Source: Stichopus chloronotus (Eukaryota; Echinodermata; Holothuroidea; Aspidochirotida; Stichopodidae). Taken from it: 64,000 nt of DNA. Position 1 is the first letter of the stretch, and every line of letters begins with the position of its first letter. Positions 1-11,509 of this stretch are shown piece by piece. Both the position numbers and the translations under genes were made by a program. The stretch covers positions 1,922,001-1,986,000 of the forward strand of contig CM037835.1 in assembly GCA_021234535.1 (NCBI GenBank), in the 5' to 3' direction. The notes beneath the pieces are model-generated. The model was not told where the DNA came from, made no database searches, and saw only the letters and a list, made by a program, of their open reading frames with translations.

Positions 1-1500
1 ATGTGCATTTTTCTCGGCAATATGATTAACTTGTTTAATAGTGATAGGTGGATTGATTTACTGAAATTAGCATATGCATACTGACAGTACTATTCTGCTA
101 TGCATAGCAACATTTTATGTTAGTACAGTAGAAAGTTAATGCATAATTATACAGCCCGCTCCAGAACACCCAAGGTATTACCAATTGTGTTGTGGAAAAG
201 CAAGGGAAAAATTGGCAACAGAAATCAGACACGAATGTCCAAATCTCCCTGGTGCTAAGTAGAGGGTTCAAGTATAAAACCTGAATTACTGTGGCTGTAT
301 TAGGCAGCAGTCAAGTATTGTCTTGTATGCATTTTTCGCTTGTTAAAACTCAGTTTGGTATAAAAAGACACTTTTTTTGGCCTCATTACAAGTTTACTTA
401 ATTTTTCACTTGAAACAAACTTCTGAATGTATCACTTATGAGTCAGATTGTGTACATTAGCACCCCCTTCTCCCACCAGCTGAAAATGTAGTAATGGTAG
501 AATTCAGTTGTTAATATCAGAATTTACGAGGGGAGGTTGGTTTAGAGAATGGTTGACCAACAAAGATCAGGTTGGATTCCCTTTGCCATCACAAAGCAAG
601 CTATTCATACACAAATTTAACATTACAAAACTTTCTTGTGTGGAGTAAATTCCAAAGGTGTAGGGCAATTACTTGATATACCACCACAGTCCATTTTGTT
701 GATTGTAGGATTTCATTGTTAGGATAGCATCTGTTTTGAGGCTTAAAGCATAAAACCTGAATTGGCAGAGGCTGGCCTTGAACAGAGGCTTCTAACACTA
801 TATGTGGCCTCAGAATTGGAGGCCAAGGCTGCCCTCGACTGTAACCCTAGTAATTCAAATACCTGTAACACTGATTACTGCTATCAAGCAGGTTTATCTC
901 CCATTATTGGTCTTTAGCAAACTAAACCACTTGAATGTTTGATGTTTGGGGATCTTCAGTTTCAGCTAATTTTCAGTTAAAATGATACCATGCATTTGCA
1001 ATGAATTCAGATTACTTTAAGTTGAATCGTACTGTAGATGGTTAATATATCAATTGTTTATATTTTTGTAAAATTTTGTAAATGGTTCATGTCAACATAT
1101 AAGCAAAATACAGCAGTTAATACATAACAATGGCAGTCTTTGTTGTTTGTACTATTAAATTCTTTTTATTTTCATAAGTATTAACAAGAAAGAACTTTTG
1201 ATACTTGATTACATAATATGTTGAGACTTAAAACTCAAAAGCATTCTCACAAACAATGGATTTCACTCCGTGAGTTCTGACATAATATTAATAATATACC
1301 TGTTTCATAACTTGCATTCAGGTCTCAGCTACAAATGAATGACACTCCTGTAGTCTAATGTATCCACAATCTTTCTTGATGCAAGAAACTACTTTATGTA
1401 AAAATTTAAATAAAAAGAATGCATACATAAATCATTGTTTCGTGGAAAAACTACTTTGGCATGAAAGGATCATGGTGTTTTGTTTTTCATACTTCAGTCA
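1..1500. other. no recognised gene
   Basis: AT-rich. No reading frame shows a domain, splice pattern or codon bias I can support. Confidence 0.5.
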
Positions 1501-1540
1501 CACTTAAAGGTGCACTTTTAGTGCACTTAAAGGTGCAACC
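1501..1540. repeat. short direct repeat CACTTAAAGGTGCA x2
   Basis: Copies at 1501-1514 and 1524-1537. The TTAAAGGTGCA core equals the end of the TTAA-type repeat at 27.8 kb, so this may be nested or abutting element ends. Confidence 0.6.
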
Positions 1541-2207
1541 TTTTTAGTGAGGGGGGAGGGGGGGTTCATCCTTGTGGATTAGCAGTTATTTTGATGGAAA
1601 CATTCTTGCCTCACTGTGCTTAGCATCTCTGTAGAATGTTTATTCTCATCCAACACCTATTATGGTTCTCTGCACTCAGTACAATGACTACATCATACCA
1701 ACATGAAGACAATACCATTTGTGTGCTTCAGAGGAGACGAAACAGCAAAAGCATGGTCAAAAACCATTTCTACTCATGGTTGAAGACATGTTCTTGCTAA
1801 TAATTCTGTACATAGATGGACTAACTGTTGAAATGGATCTGCTACACCTTCAACCATTTTCTAGAGATGGTAACACCACTTTCACATAGTTTTACAAGAA
1901 GCTGGCGTAAAAATCCTTGAAAGTAACCTGAACCAATTTCTGTCACAAGTTCTACAAGATTTTGAGCAAGAAATGGCAGAAAATTGGAAGACAGCGGGCT
2001 CTGATCAACTTGACAATCTAAGAGAGTGTCTCAGATGTACTTCTAGCTCCTGTTGACATGGCAACACACAACGAGGTGACATCATCCTCAGCAACCACAC
2101 TTGGCTTCTGCAAATAGGAAAATATTACTGTAGAAGTTACTGTAATCAATACAATACAGCTCCATGTTGTCACAATATATGCCTAACAGCACAAATATTA
2201 ATTTAGA
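1541..2207. other. no recognised gene
   Basis: Lies between the short repeat at 1501 and the candidate ZNF830 poly(A) signal. A G-rich run occurs at 1550-1565. Nothing else was recognised. Confidence 0.45.
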
Positions 2208-2213
2208 TTTATT
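2208..2213 (-). terminator. candidate ZNF830 poly(A) signal
   Basis: Plus-strand TTTATT, that is AATAAA on the minus strand, 205 nt beyond the stop codon. It is the first AATAAA I noticed in the presumed 3' UTR. Cleavage position unknown. Confidence 0.5.
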
Positions 2214-2417
2214 GATGAATATAGCTTGCATCAGTACATATAAAAGTTTATATCATTTACCCTTTCAAAAAACACCCTGGGGGCTCAAAAGGCAAATACC
2301 TCCATTATCTCTGAAATGCTACCATCCAGTTTCTATTCCAACTCTTAACTACTTGGCCTACTTTGCAATCATGATCACAATGAAACAAGTACCTCACTCT
2401 CCACAGGTTTCAAATCC

Positions 2418-2580
2418 TCACTTAAAGATTCCTTTTGACCTCCAATCCAGGAACTCTGCATAGCCATCTTCATCCTCACTGCTTCCAGAGTCCTCCTGGG
2501 ATGCATGTTGCTTTTCCAATTTGTGAGCCTTCCAAGCCTCTTGCTTGTCTCTTAATTTTTCAACATTGGCAAATCTTTGT
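2418..2580 (-). CDS. ZNF830: ZNF830 exon 8 (C-terminus, stop)
   Basis: Residues 230-283 and a TGA stop at 2420-2418. RFANVEKLRDKQ matches vertebrate YRRVEKLRNRQ. An acidic SGSSEDEDG stretch precedes the terminal FLDWRSKG motif (vertebrate SQDWRVKG). Acceptor TTTCAG|ACAAAG. Confidence 0.9.
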
Positions 2581-5500
2581 CTGAAATTTAAAAAGATAAA
2601 GAAACTCATAGCAAGTCTTAAATGTCTACAAGATATGCCAGCAATGTTGGACTGAAATATGAGGGAGTGAGGTAAAGTGTATGGGAACACACTCCCTGTT
2701 AATGTCTTTCCTGGAAAGGCATTTGCGAAGTATGTTCCTTACTACATCGTATCTATAATCTATATATCTAAGCTTTCCTTATTTAATATCTAACCTAACC
2801 TATATCTTTTCCTATCTATAATAAACCTCTTTATGGGAACTCAACGTAAAGGCGCCATACTAGAGTAATGTTAGAGCAGGATTTTAAAACATTACTCTGG
2901 TTCCAATTTTCATGCCCTGCTTGCTGATAAATTTTGGAAGGCAAGCTTACAAAGATTAATGAAACTGCTTACATTTCACATTCTTTGAAATGATGGTTTT
3001 AACAAGGGCTACCACAATCAAAAGAGGCAAGTTTCTTTCTCGTTGCTGTTGTTGTACAATTTACAATGTCAATTGCTGCATCACTTTATCAGCTTGTGAC
3101 CCAAATCGAAACCAAATGACCTTTGACCTCCCCAAAATACCAATAGGGTTCCTGTACATCATGTTGCAAATCTACATACCACATATGAGATTGTTCCAAG
3201 CTTCCCTTCTAGACTTGAGATATCATGTTTACAAGACAGGTGTCTCAAACATATATACATACACATGCCTGCAATTATAACCAAAACCAAAAATGCTGAA
3301 AAAAAGCATTTAAATTTTCCAGCAACCTTTTCAAAAGTTATGACACATGTAATAATTCATTTGAGAGATGCTCAAAAAGATGCAGCCAGTTTTATTTTAT
3401 TTTCTTTGTTTGGTGATGTTGGGTGGTTTTTGGATGGCGTTGAGTGATGTTGGGTGGATGAGGGAGTAAGATTATGAAATTGGGAAATCGAATAAGAAAT
3501 GTTCTTACATTTGTTCATCAATTTCTGTGATGTTTCTGGAAACCTGTGCAGCCTCTTCATCAGCTTCCATGATAACCTGAGAGGCCTTTAAAGGAAAACA
3601 TTAATGTTACAAACCATATCATACACAAAAGTGTCTTAGGATTCAGGGGTAATATTCAGCATAGTGCACAATGGGACAAGTTTCTTCCCAACATTATATA
3701 GCAGAATGTCATATTTAGATACTCTCTTTCAACATTTTCTAATTATTATTTATTATGAATACAAAGGTTATGAGCCCACTCCGTAATGGAGAGTGAAACA
3801 TCACATACGTGATGATAAACACTGCTGACATAAGGTTATGATACCATCAGTCTAAAAACAAAACTGAAATCAACAATTAAAGGCCTAGAAATTCACAGAA
3901 AGGTACAAATGAATGAAAGAAACATTTATGACTGAGATAGATAACATTTGACAAATGCTTGTTGGTGATCAATTTTACTTCTGCAAAACAGACTCAATTT
4001 TTGGGGATTTATTACAAAAATCCGCCAAATGCTTAACTTCAAGTTGGCAGTTCTACAAAAGAAGTGGGATGATGGTGTGTTCAGTACTCTGGTGTTTGTG
4101 ATCTGAAGATATCACTGTCGCTGGTATTGCACACTGGTGTCCTGAGCAAGACACTGAGTCACTCTCAATGAAGGTGTGTAAATGGTTACCTGAGAGGACG
4201 ACTTGTGCATGTGGTTTTCATTGGGTCAACTCGCAGCAGGATGGGGTATTGTTGCAGTGCGTTTGGAACAATTAATTCAAAGTGCACACTTTGGTCGGAA
4301 GAGTTACGACTGATCAAAGAAGTGATTATCATTGCAATACACAATAAGACTGACCTAGAAATAACATGATATATATAGAACTGATAAATTTGGATAAAAT
4401 AAAGTTTTTTAAATAATTACCTGCTGTTGCTGCTCCATCTCCTTTTGAAACTTGGCCCACTCTTCCTCTGCAGTGTTCTTCACCTCAACCTTTCGAACCT
4501 TTTATCAGAAAACAGTATGACTTGAAGTAAGACCTTTACTGACCATCAAAGAACTTAAAGAGCAAAAGGTTTAAAGAAATTTGACAAAAAAAATTGAAGT
4601 TACCTTTGCATCAATAGTAGGGTCATCAAAGAAACCCTCTGGAATAGCACTTTCAGAGTTTTGAATCCTTTGAGAAAAGTAATGAAATAAAATTACAATC
4701 TGTGAAATTTCCCATGTCAGACTTGTGACTCTATGGAGGAATGCATGAACAAGTAAGTAAATAAATGGAAAAAGTTACCTTATAAAAACGAAGGTCTTTG
4801 TCTTGAGTGCCCAGTAAGTTTCAATGTCGACATACAGTGTTTCCAAGAAACGAGTTCTGATTATTTTTAACGTTTTGATTTGTACATTGTGGACTACATC
4901 AATAATTCCTGTGTCTTACTATCACATTTTGTGAAAAGAAGATTACAAAAAAAAAACTGATGGCTATATCCCTACTGATTCTTGGTACACATATTGAAGG
5001 CTCAAAAGGTATGCACTCAAAAGCTCCATTTAATTACAACTCAGCATTAATTACTAAACTTGTTCAATTCTACCTCTGACATGACTCATACCAACTATCA
5101 TCTGTACTGAATGCGTTAAAACACAGCATTTGCGTCTTACGGTGATTCTGAAGTCGTCTCTGACTTGGGGGCATCTTTCCGCACCTCCGTCTTCTTGTGT
5201 TTCTTTTCTGACTTAGGCTTTTGTGCTGGAAAATTTGGAGACACCTTTGCTGTAAAGAGACAAATGTCCTGAAAGATTAGTTCGGAATATCAAGTGAATG
5301 AATGTCTACTGTGGCACTGAGATCACCATTGGCATATCACTTTTCACCACAAATCTGATAATGAGATTCATGCTTTTACTCCATTTGGAAGAAGAAAGTG
5401 CAATACAATATGTAAGATGTGTATCAAAACTAACTAGCCTCCTTCTAATGCTGGAGGCTGACTACTATATACAATGATGGGGTGGTGTTTGATGTTGGCT

Positions 5501-8500
5501 TTCTATCCAATGCCTTTTGTCTATTTTTCATCAAACAGGTACACACAATACACTGCAAATACATCCAAAACAATTTCCATTCTGGTAATACTGTAAACCA
5601 TTAAAGAAACTGTTCATTTGTAAATCAGCCTTCCAATAAAAGTAAAAGTTTGACAGAAGTGATATGCACAGTGAATTCATACTGAAACTACGCTGACATT
5701 AGCGTCGCAGATTCTCCAGAATTTTACGAGAGGTTGGGGGAGGGGGTGTGGAGCAACTATGTGATTGAGAAGTGACTTTCATTTAAGAATTAAAGGCTAT
5801 TTGACACGAAAATGACATTTTGGAAAAACTGGGTACATTAAGCATTGAAAAGGTTACAAATAGCCACAAATTCCATCAAAGATTGACAAATTTACAGGCA
5901 AAGTAGTGTTGCACAGCTGTATCATGAATAAACATTGACTAAGTATGCAAATTTGTGACATCCAGAGATGGACTACTATGATGTACTGTATGTGAACCCT
6001 GTGTTTATGTAACCTTTATTTCATAAGACATAAGAATTTTATATTCCCAGAGGAGGAACCATGTATTTTCTTCAAAAATATCAATATCATTTACCAATGT
6101 GAAACTCAGTAATTAAGAGGCAACATATAGGCTAAGCCAAAGGAATACAGACACTGTGCAACACTCCATGTTATCTGTTTTGCATTTTTAGCAAACTTTG
6201 AATAGTCTTATCTCAAAAAAATGATGATAATACAGTAGATATCAACAAAATTTCAATGGATTTTCACTCAGAGTTATACTTTACAACTTCGACATGAATC
6301 GTGCTCTTTTCTAGATGCATGTCTCACTACTTTTAAGCGGAGGGGTCTCCCTAAACTCCAACAATTACTTCACAATTGAGATGCTAAATGATGCAATTTA
6401 TCGAAATGATGCTTGCTCCATCTGAGATAGCAGTAACTTAGTGTCAACCTTTTTTGTGGTGGTCACTATTTCAAGGGGGCAGCAGTTATCATTTGGGAGT
6501 AGACCTCCCCCCTACCCTAAAACCCCCATGGAGAACACTGCTCAGTGTTTATAGCTTGGGCTACCAGTGTAAATCAAATGACCTTCAGTTCATCCAAACC
6601 TGGTAACTTTTTTGTTACTTCATTTGCACTGTCTGGCTCTACTTTTCTCTTCAGTTTTGATGATGTTGGTAATATGGGTGCCTCTGTTTTATGGGACTCC
6701 TGCCTGGCCACACCACCTGTTGCAGGACGGTTGGACTTGAGATGTTCCAGATTCTTAAAGAAAATAAGTACATCATATAGATAACGCTCACTTCTAAAAG
6801 TAAAGTATGTGACATTCAAAAAGGAACAATGTTGGCAAAGGAATGCCATATTATTACCCATAATGCTGCTATGCTAGCCAAGCAATGTTATTACTACCCA
6901 TACTGCTGCCATGCTAGCCAAATGATGTTGGTCCATCTCAGTCAGGTGACCTTAGGCTACCTGCTAGATAAACCACTAGGATAAACGACGTTCAATCAAT
7001 GATGAATGAATACAATAAAACCATACATCGTCAGTGTTTTGCAGTCTGCTATCGTAAACAAAACAACGGGTAATAGTAACAGTGAAAAAACTGTTGATTT
7101 GAAGTTCATAGACCTACTGTTAAACCTAAGTTAGGGCTTGGCCTAAGCTACTGAAAATGTGAAATAGGCCTAGGCCTATAATACGTAATAAATAAATATA
7201 CATCACAACAGCACAGTCATAATTTCAGTGGTGATTCTTCATCATACATGTAATTTCCAAATTTAGTCACATGAAAACTTATTCAGCAGATTTTGAACAC
7301 CTTTCAAAGTTTGATAGCCTATCTGAACTAGGTTTTTTTTTTGTTGATTCTACAGAGAAGTCCAAAAACAATTCCTTATGCGACAAAATCATACAGAGGA
7401 CTAAACACTGCATTCCAACACCATCTTGTAGGGTCTCCATACAACTGCCATAAATATTCCTGGGGACAAAGAATTCCAAAGCACAGATATGCCTATGCTC
7501 TACGCTGAAAAAGTTCAACAGGGAAGGCCATGACATGAGTTATCCCAAACAAGCCATAAGGTGATCTCACAGCTATGTTTGAAAGTAACATTTTGGCCAT
7601 GTATAATCCTTCGTATATTCAATAAATCTGTTACTGTCTTTGTCCAAAATCAGTCTAGTCACTAGGCAAATTCCACAAAGCAAATCCCTGTACAATGCTT
7701 TGTAACTAAGCACTCCAAGCTCCCTACACACTGAACGGGGAATACACGTACACTGAACCACAGCATGTGCACATTAGTGCACTACATAAGTGCAAACTAA
7801 TGCATTCATTGTTGCAACGTCAATTGTTATTGTTGCTCTTTTCGTTTAAGTCTTACAACACTATTTGGCTAGCAGTTCAGCATGATGCATAGTAACAATG
7901 AATGGTTAAGCAACTTTAAACCTCTGTATCAACAATAGGATAATGCACAATCAGAGGTTACTGCAAGTGATGCATAACAATGCAGCCCAAGTGCTTCCTG
8001 TGACAACATTAATCCCCAAGAGGTTTACTTTAATTGTTATTACCCAGAAACCTGCTATGCTGGCCAAAGAATGTTGCTATTATCCATAGTGCAACAATAC
8101 TAGACACCCAACTGATGTTGAAGGAGTAATATATATGCTCAGACTCACAATGTGTGCAAATTCAAAGACAAGAGTGCACATACCTCTCTATGCTTCTTTC
8201 CCTGTATGTGAGCCTTCCATATAATTTCACTCTTGACAGGAATATTGCATACAATGCAAGTCAGTTGACCAAGGCTGTTGTATGTAAAGAAGTGAGTCAG
8301 GGATTTATAACAACAAGGAAAGGAAATGAAACCACTTTTGTTGCACTCAGTGATAGATGAAGGGCATGAGTGAACTTTGACACCTACTGTGGAGACGTAC
8401 ATCCAACCACCCAGAAATAACAACATAATAAAGAGCAAAAACTTCAAAAGCAATGCACTCCAACAAATGAGCAAATTGAACAATAAGCATACAGTAGTGA

Positions 8501-11500
8501 TTATCACTTTGCACCTTGCACAGTTCAACACAAATTTTTGAAGTTTTGAACAAAAATGAAATACTTAGTCAGAATACTTATACACAACAGAATGAAAACA
8601 AAGACAATGATAAAAGACTGACCTAACAAAACAAGATGCAAAAGGTTTTTGAAAGCTGGTAGAGTAATGCTGAATGAGGCATGAATATTAAATGCTAGTG
8701 CCCAAACAGACATGAACTATCATAACAAATGGTCTGATTAAGTTAATGGATTTTGTGTGCGTGTACATATTGTGCTTTTTCATTTCGCTTTCCACAGTTC
8801 AATTCATGCTTACAGAAAGGTTTACCTGTAAATATAGAAACCATTTGTCGCTTGCAGTGTTCTAAAGATACAAGAATGTCTCCAGAAAACATGCACCTAG
8901 CCCCTCACGCAAAGAACCTCTTTTCATTGTATTATCTTCTTTTTGTCTTTTTGATAATAAAAATTCATTTAGGATAACACATTAGCTTCAAAATTTTTAG
9001 AGTTCCTTGATGTTCCATGATCTCAACTTGATCCACTGTCACAGGTATGAGAGATGGCGGTAAAATTGCAGCACCTAAACATTTTTTTTTTTTACCTCAC
9101 TGCAGCAATGTGAGTAGAATGTTACCTTATCTGTGAGAAATGAAACAATCTTTTGTTCTCCAGGTGAGGCAACAAGTACTTAAAATTGTCCTGATTTCCT
9201 AATTCCAAAGTAGGCAGACAGCCTACTGTATGTCCAACACAAATTACCGGAGTCTTTCCATTTTGGTTACAGACTATAGCTGAAGTCAGTTATTAAACAC
9301 AACATTTGTGAGATACTGAAGAATGGAGAAAAACATAAGAAGCAAAATGTTTAAATTAGAAGTTTCTTCAAACTCACATCATCACTTTAAGTTGCATGTT
9401 AAGTCTGATACTTGGTGAGGAACATGGCAAGAGATGCCTCTGAATCCTCACAAAACTAGCATCGACATTACTATTTATGGGGAACCTACTATTACTAATA
9501 ACTGGTTAACCATACATTAGAACAGAAACACAGTGAATAACCAATGACTCAACTGTAAACCACATTCTAGCTGTACGGCAGTGATAATGTGCCATACACT
9601 TAGTTCATTCTGTTTGCACTGTTTTCACAATGTAGCCTGGTCACATACACATGAGATACCAAAACACACAGCTAACTGATCAACAAGTAAATCACACATG
9701 AACCACAAAGATTGCCAGAACAGGACAATGCAAATAGGTGGCCAGTCATTGCCATTACATCCCACAACAAAGTCCCCACAGTTAACATATTTCTCAAGGT
9801 AAGCTCACTTTCTGTAGGACATGGAAAGGCCCTTAAATTGTGTTGGTTATTTGCAGCAATTACACAATGCAGGTATTTTCGTAAATACCTCTGGCTATTT
9901 GCCTCTTTTTAATGCAAACATTAATTGGGTTATAATCATCTGCTATTCGTTTTTCCTTAACAGGCCTGAGCGTACTGCAAACTCATTATTGACAGTAGGT
10001 ACTCTAAGTTAGGCATGCACTGTACTACAGTATTAATTTGTCAGGAACTTGTATCATAACTTCTATCACTTATGATGCTAGCCTATGTCCTAATTGCTGG
10101 TTGATTAGTTATGTCGCAGTCCTCGTGACCATTTGTTTAAGTTCTTATAATTTTGGGAAAGTCTTGATGGCATACTGGGACTCCAATCTGGAGAGGAGTT
10201 GCAGTCCTGGTTGCAGTGATGAAAACAAATGATTGTGACATCATAGTGAATGATGACATGCATATGACTGGGATTCCACTGTGGAGTTGCCATCTCAGTC
10301 CCCTGTGGTCCTTTATCCAGTTACATCATCTTGTACATAGTAGTTATGGGATATTCCTTAGGAACTAAAATCTGAGGTGGAGTCACGGTCCTGGTGACCT
10401 TTTGTTAAAATTCATCTTACTTATACATAGTTTGGGGAAAGTCTTAAGTGGAGTCACGGTCGTGGTCGTAGTGATAAAAACAAATGATTGTGACCAGGGC
10501 TGGAAAAGTCACGAAGCCGGGAGGCTCCTTCCCACGAAATTTTGCGTCTAGCAGGAATTCCATGCTACAGTGAAAAAATATGATCGTTTAAAAAAAAAAC
10601 AGAACTATTTCTTATACCCTATGAAAATCCTGCAAAGGACCATATAATAGAAAAAAAACTTTTACAACTCTGAAAAGTTTTCACCTGAAGTTTTTTCCTT
10701 CAATGATCATTCAAAACTCAGAACGCTACACCAATCGGTCTTGTGCATACTTCCATATACAGACATTCATTATTCATCCAGCTTCACCATCTTGTACACA
10801 TTAGTTCTGAGATACTCCACTGGAACTAAAATATGAAGTGGAGTAGCAGTCGTGGTGACAATTTGTTAAAATTCACCTTTCTTATGCTAGTTCTTGGAGT
10901 GCCATGGTGCAAGTCGTGGTGATGAAAACAAACGATTGTGACATCGTAGTGAATAATGCAATAAGTGCACTATCCGTCCTATATTATAAAACAACTCCCC
11001 GTCCTATTGTTAACCATTACCGCACCTCTGGAGTGTCGGTGGTAAAGGTTTTGAGGCAGGGTATCAATTATTATGCAGTTGTACCAATTTCAGTCTGGTA
11101 ATAAAGGCCTACAAAGTTACACTACTATTGAAACTGTAGTGCAGATCAGGCTAGAGAGTGAAACTACAGTATGCTATTTGCTACTGCTAGTTGCAACAAT
11201 ACTTCAGTACTCAGTCCAGGCTAGAACTGGTCAGCCAAGGCCCACAGGTCATCCTAGCGTTAAGTATACACTATTACCTATATATTACTAGGGGTAATAC
11301 TAGGTAATAGTGTATAGGAGTAGGACGACCTGTGCCAAGGCCTAACTAACGTTAGTACAGAAATGTGAACTTGTAATTTTGATTTTGCAAATGCAAGGAT
11401 ATTTGGCAAGAGGTGAATCGATCCTCTGGACATTAGTGGTCTTTTCCTGCCGTTGCTTTTTCATTAATGCACGAAGGTCAACCTTTGTTCTACCTGGATT

Positions 11501-11509
11501 TGACGTCAT
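2418..11509 (-). CDS. ZNF830: ZNF830 (CCDC16) homologue, complete 8-exon gene model, 283 aa
   Basis: Joined exons on the minus strand: 11509-11403, 8283-8184, 6753-6600, 5249-5141, 4667-4604, 4498-4421, 3585-3509, 2580-2418. They total 852 nt (284 codons with stop) and all exon phases close. Residues 1-35 form a basic N-terminus ending in a RIDSPLAKY motif. Residues 45-67 form one C2H2 finger of spacing C-x2-C-x12-H-x5-H, the matrin/U1 type seen in this family. Residues 164-172 give the conserved PEGFFDDP block, and residues about 185-283 are charged, probably coiled coil, ending in FLDWRSKGIFK. These blocks occur in the same order in vertebrate ZNF830 (about 370 aa). This copy is shorter because the central acidic low-complexity region is reduced. 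The family is nuclear and linked to pre-mRNA processing and early embryonic cell survival; that role is taken from the family, not seen here. The gene is divergent from ORC2, with start codons 3.3 kb apart. Confidence 0.9.
3105..3260 (-). repeat. single DR1-bearing repeat unit (ZNF830 intron 7)
   Basis: One diverged unit in reverse orientation. It contains TGACCTTTGACCT at 3117-3129, a perfect DR1, followed by the same landmarks as the array units (an AATAGGGTTC-like block, CTACATACCA, ATATGAGAT, AAGCTTCCCTTCT, ATATCATGTTTACAAG). Confidence 0.8.
3509..3585 (-). CDS. ZNF830: ZNF830 exon 7
   Basis: Residues 205-229 plus two bases. It carries an EADEEA acidic stretch and ends ITEIDEQ, matching vertebrate IGEIDEQI. 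Acceptor TTTAAAG|GCCTCT, donor CAAAT|GTAAGA. Confidence 0.88.
4421..4498 (-). CDS. ZNF830: ZNF830 exon 6
   Basis: Residues 179-204, phase 0 at both ends. VRKVEVKNTAEEEWAKFQKE aligns with vertebrate [20 protein letters not shown]. It ends in a run of four glutamines. Acceptor AAAAG|GTTCGA, donor CAG|GTAATT. Confidence 0.88.
4604..4667 (-). CDS. ZNF830: ZNF830 exon 5 (PEGFFDDP motif)
   Basis: Residues 157-178. It contains IPEGFFDDPTIDAK, the most recognisable non-finger block of ZNF830 (vertebrate ALPEGFFDDPEVDAR). Acceptor TCAAAG|GATTC, donor AAG|GTAACT. Confidence 0.88.
5141..5249 (-). CDS. ZNF830: ZNF830 exon 4
   Basis: Residues 121-156 plus two bases. Lysine-rich KPKSEKKHKKTEVRKDAP segment. 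Acceptor TTTACAG|CAAAGG, donor TCACC|GTAAGA. It replaces a longer acidic linker in vertebrate homologues. Phase 1 in and phase 2 out fit both neighbours exactly. Confidence 0.78.
6600..6753 (-). CDS. ZNF830: ZNF830 exon 3
   Basis: Residues 70-120 plus one base. It begins NLEHLKSNRP directly after the finger helix, then becomes low-complexity with basic KLKRK, as in family members. Acceptor TTTAAG|AATCTG, donor CCAG|GTTTGG. The donor is weak, but it is the only one that keeps phase with exon 4. Confidence 0.8.
8184..8283 (-). CDS. ZNF830: ZNF830 exon 2 (C2H2 zinc finger)
   Basis: Codes residues 36-69. The codon AA|A completes lysine 36 and restores the family motif AKYN.LGQL directly before the finger. 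Zinc ligands are C45, C48, H61 and H67. The donor is GAG|GTATGT. The acceptor is TTTAC| (an AC end), which matches the AT donor of exon 1. Confidence 0.9.
10058..10975. repeat. three diverged copies of a ~200-bp unit in ZNF830 intron 1
   Basis: Copies at about 10058-10260, 10320-10500 and 10790-10970 share CATCTTGTACA-A-TAGTT, GGAACTAAAAT-TGA-GTGGAG, TTTGTTAAAATTCA-CTT and ATGAAAACAAA-GATTGTGAC. Unrelated DNA (10500-10785) separates copies two and three. Confidence 0.75.
11243..11334. repeat. long hairpin in ZNF830 intron 1, near its donor
   Basis: TATACACTATTACCTA (11265-11280) and TAGGTAATAGTGTATA (11301-11316) form a perfect 16-bp stem with a 20-nt loop. The outer segments CACAGGTCATCC and GGACGACCTGTG extend pairing to 11243/11334. 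Confidence 0.85.
11403..11509 (-). CDS. ZNF830: ZNF830 exon 1 (start codon)
   Basis: Codes residues 1-35 plus two bases of codon 36. The N-terminus MTSNPGRTKVDLRALMKKQR aligns in pattern with the vertebrate protein (LRRLMKEKQR... RIESPFAKY). The start is the first ATG before this conserved block. The exon ends AA|ATATCCTT, a U12-type donor rather than a GT donor. Confidence 0.88.
11501..11508. promoter_or_regulatory. palindromic CRE (TGACGTCA) overlapping the ZNF830 start codon
   Basis: A perfect 8-bp CREB/ATF site; the ZNF830 start ATGACGTCA runs through it. It may simply encode Met-Thr-Ser, but it lies at the 5' end of the gene, in the region expected to hold promoter elements. Confidence 0.35.

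Larger units (their letters stand above)
8284..11402 (-). other. ZNF830: U12-type AT-AC intron (ZNF830 intron 1)
   Basis: Minus strand. The 5' end at 11402 reads ATATCCTT, the U12 minor-spliceosome AT-AC donor consensus. The 3' end reads CTTCTTTAC at 8284. A branch-site-like ATCCCTGAC (7 of 9 matches to TTCCTTGAC) places the branch adenosine 13 nt before the AC end, in the normal U12 window. No GT-AG choice examined restores the conserved AKYN motif and the phase. The intron holds the triplicated repeat at 10.06-10.97 kb and the hairpin at 11.24-11.33 kb. Confidence 0.85.

Noticed and set aside
4060..4210. GAGCAAGACACTGAGTCACTC...GGTTACCTGAGAG block as a SINE
   Set aside because: It resembles a widespread animal repeat motif, but I see no Pol III boxes, tail or second copy in the window.
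4775..4870. Open minus-strand stretch with a GTAACT donor between ZNF830 exons 4 and 5
   Set aside because: It resembles no part of ZNF830, and exons 4 and 5 join in phase without it. Possibly a repeat-borne cryptic exon.
8145..8531. 128-codon minus-strand open frame over the ZNF830 finger
   Set aside because: Only 8184-8283 is exon. The rest reads into intron, and the upstream part lacks the family N-terminus, which is found at 11403-11509.
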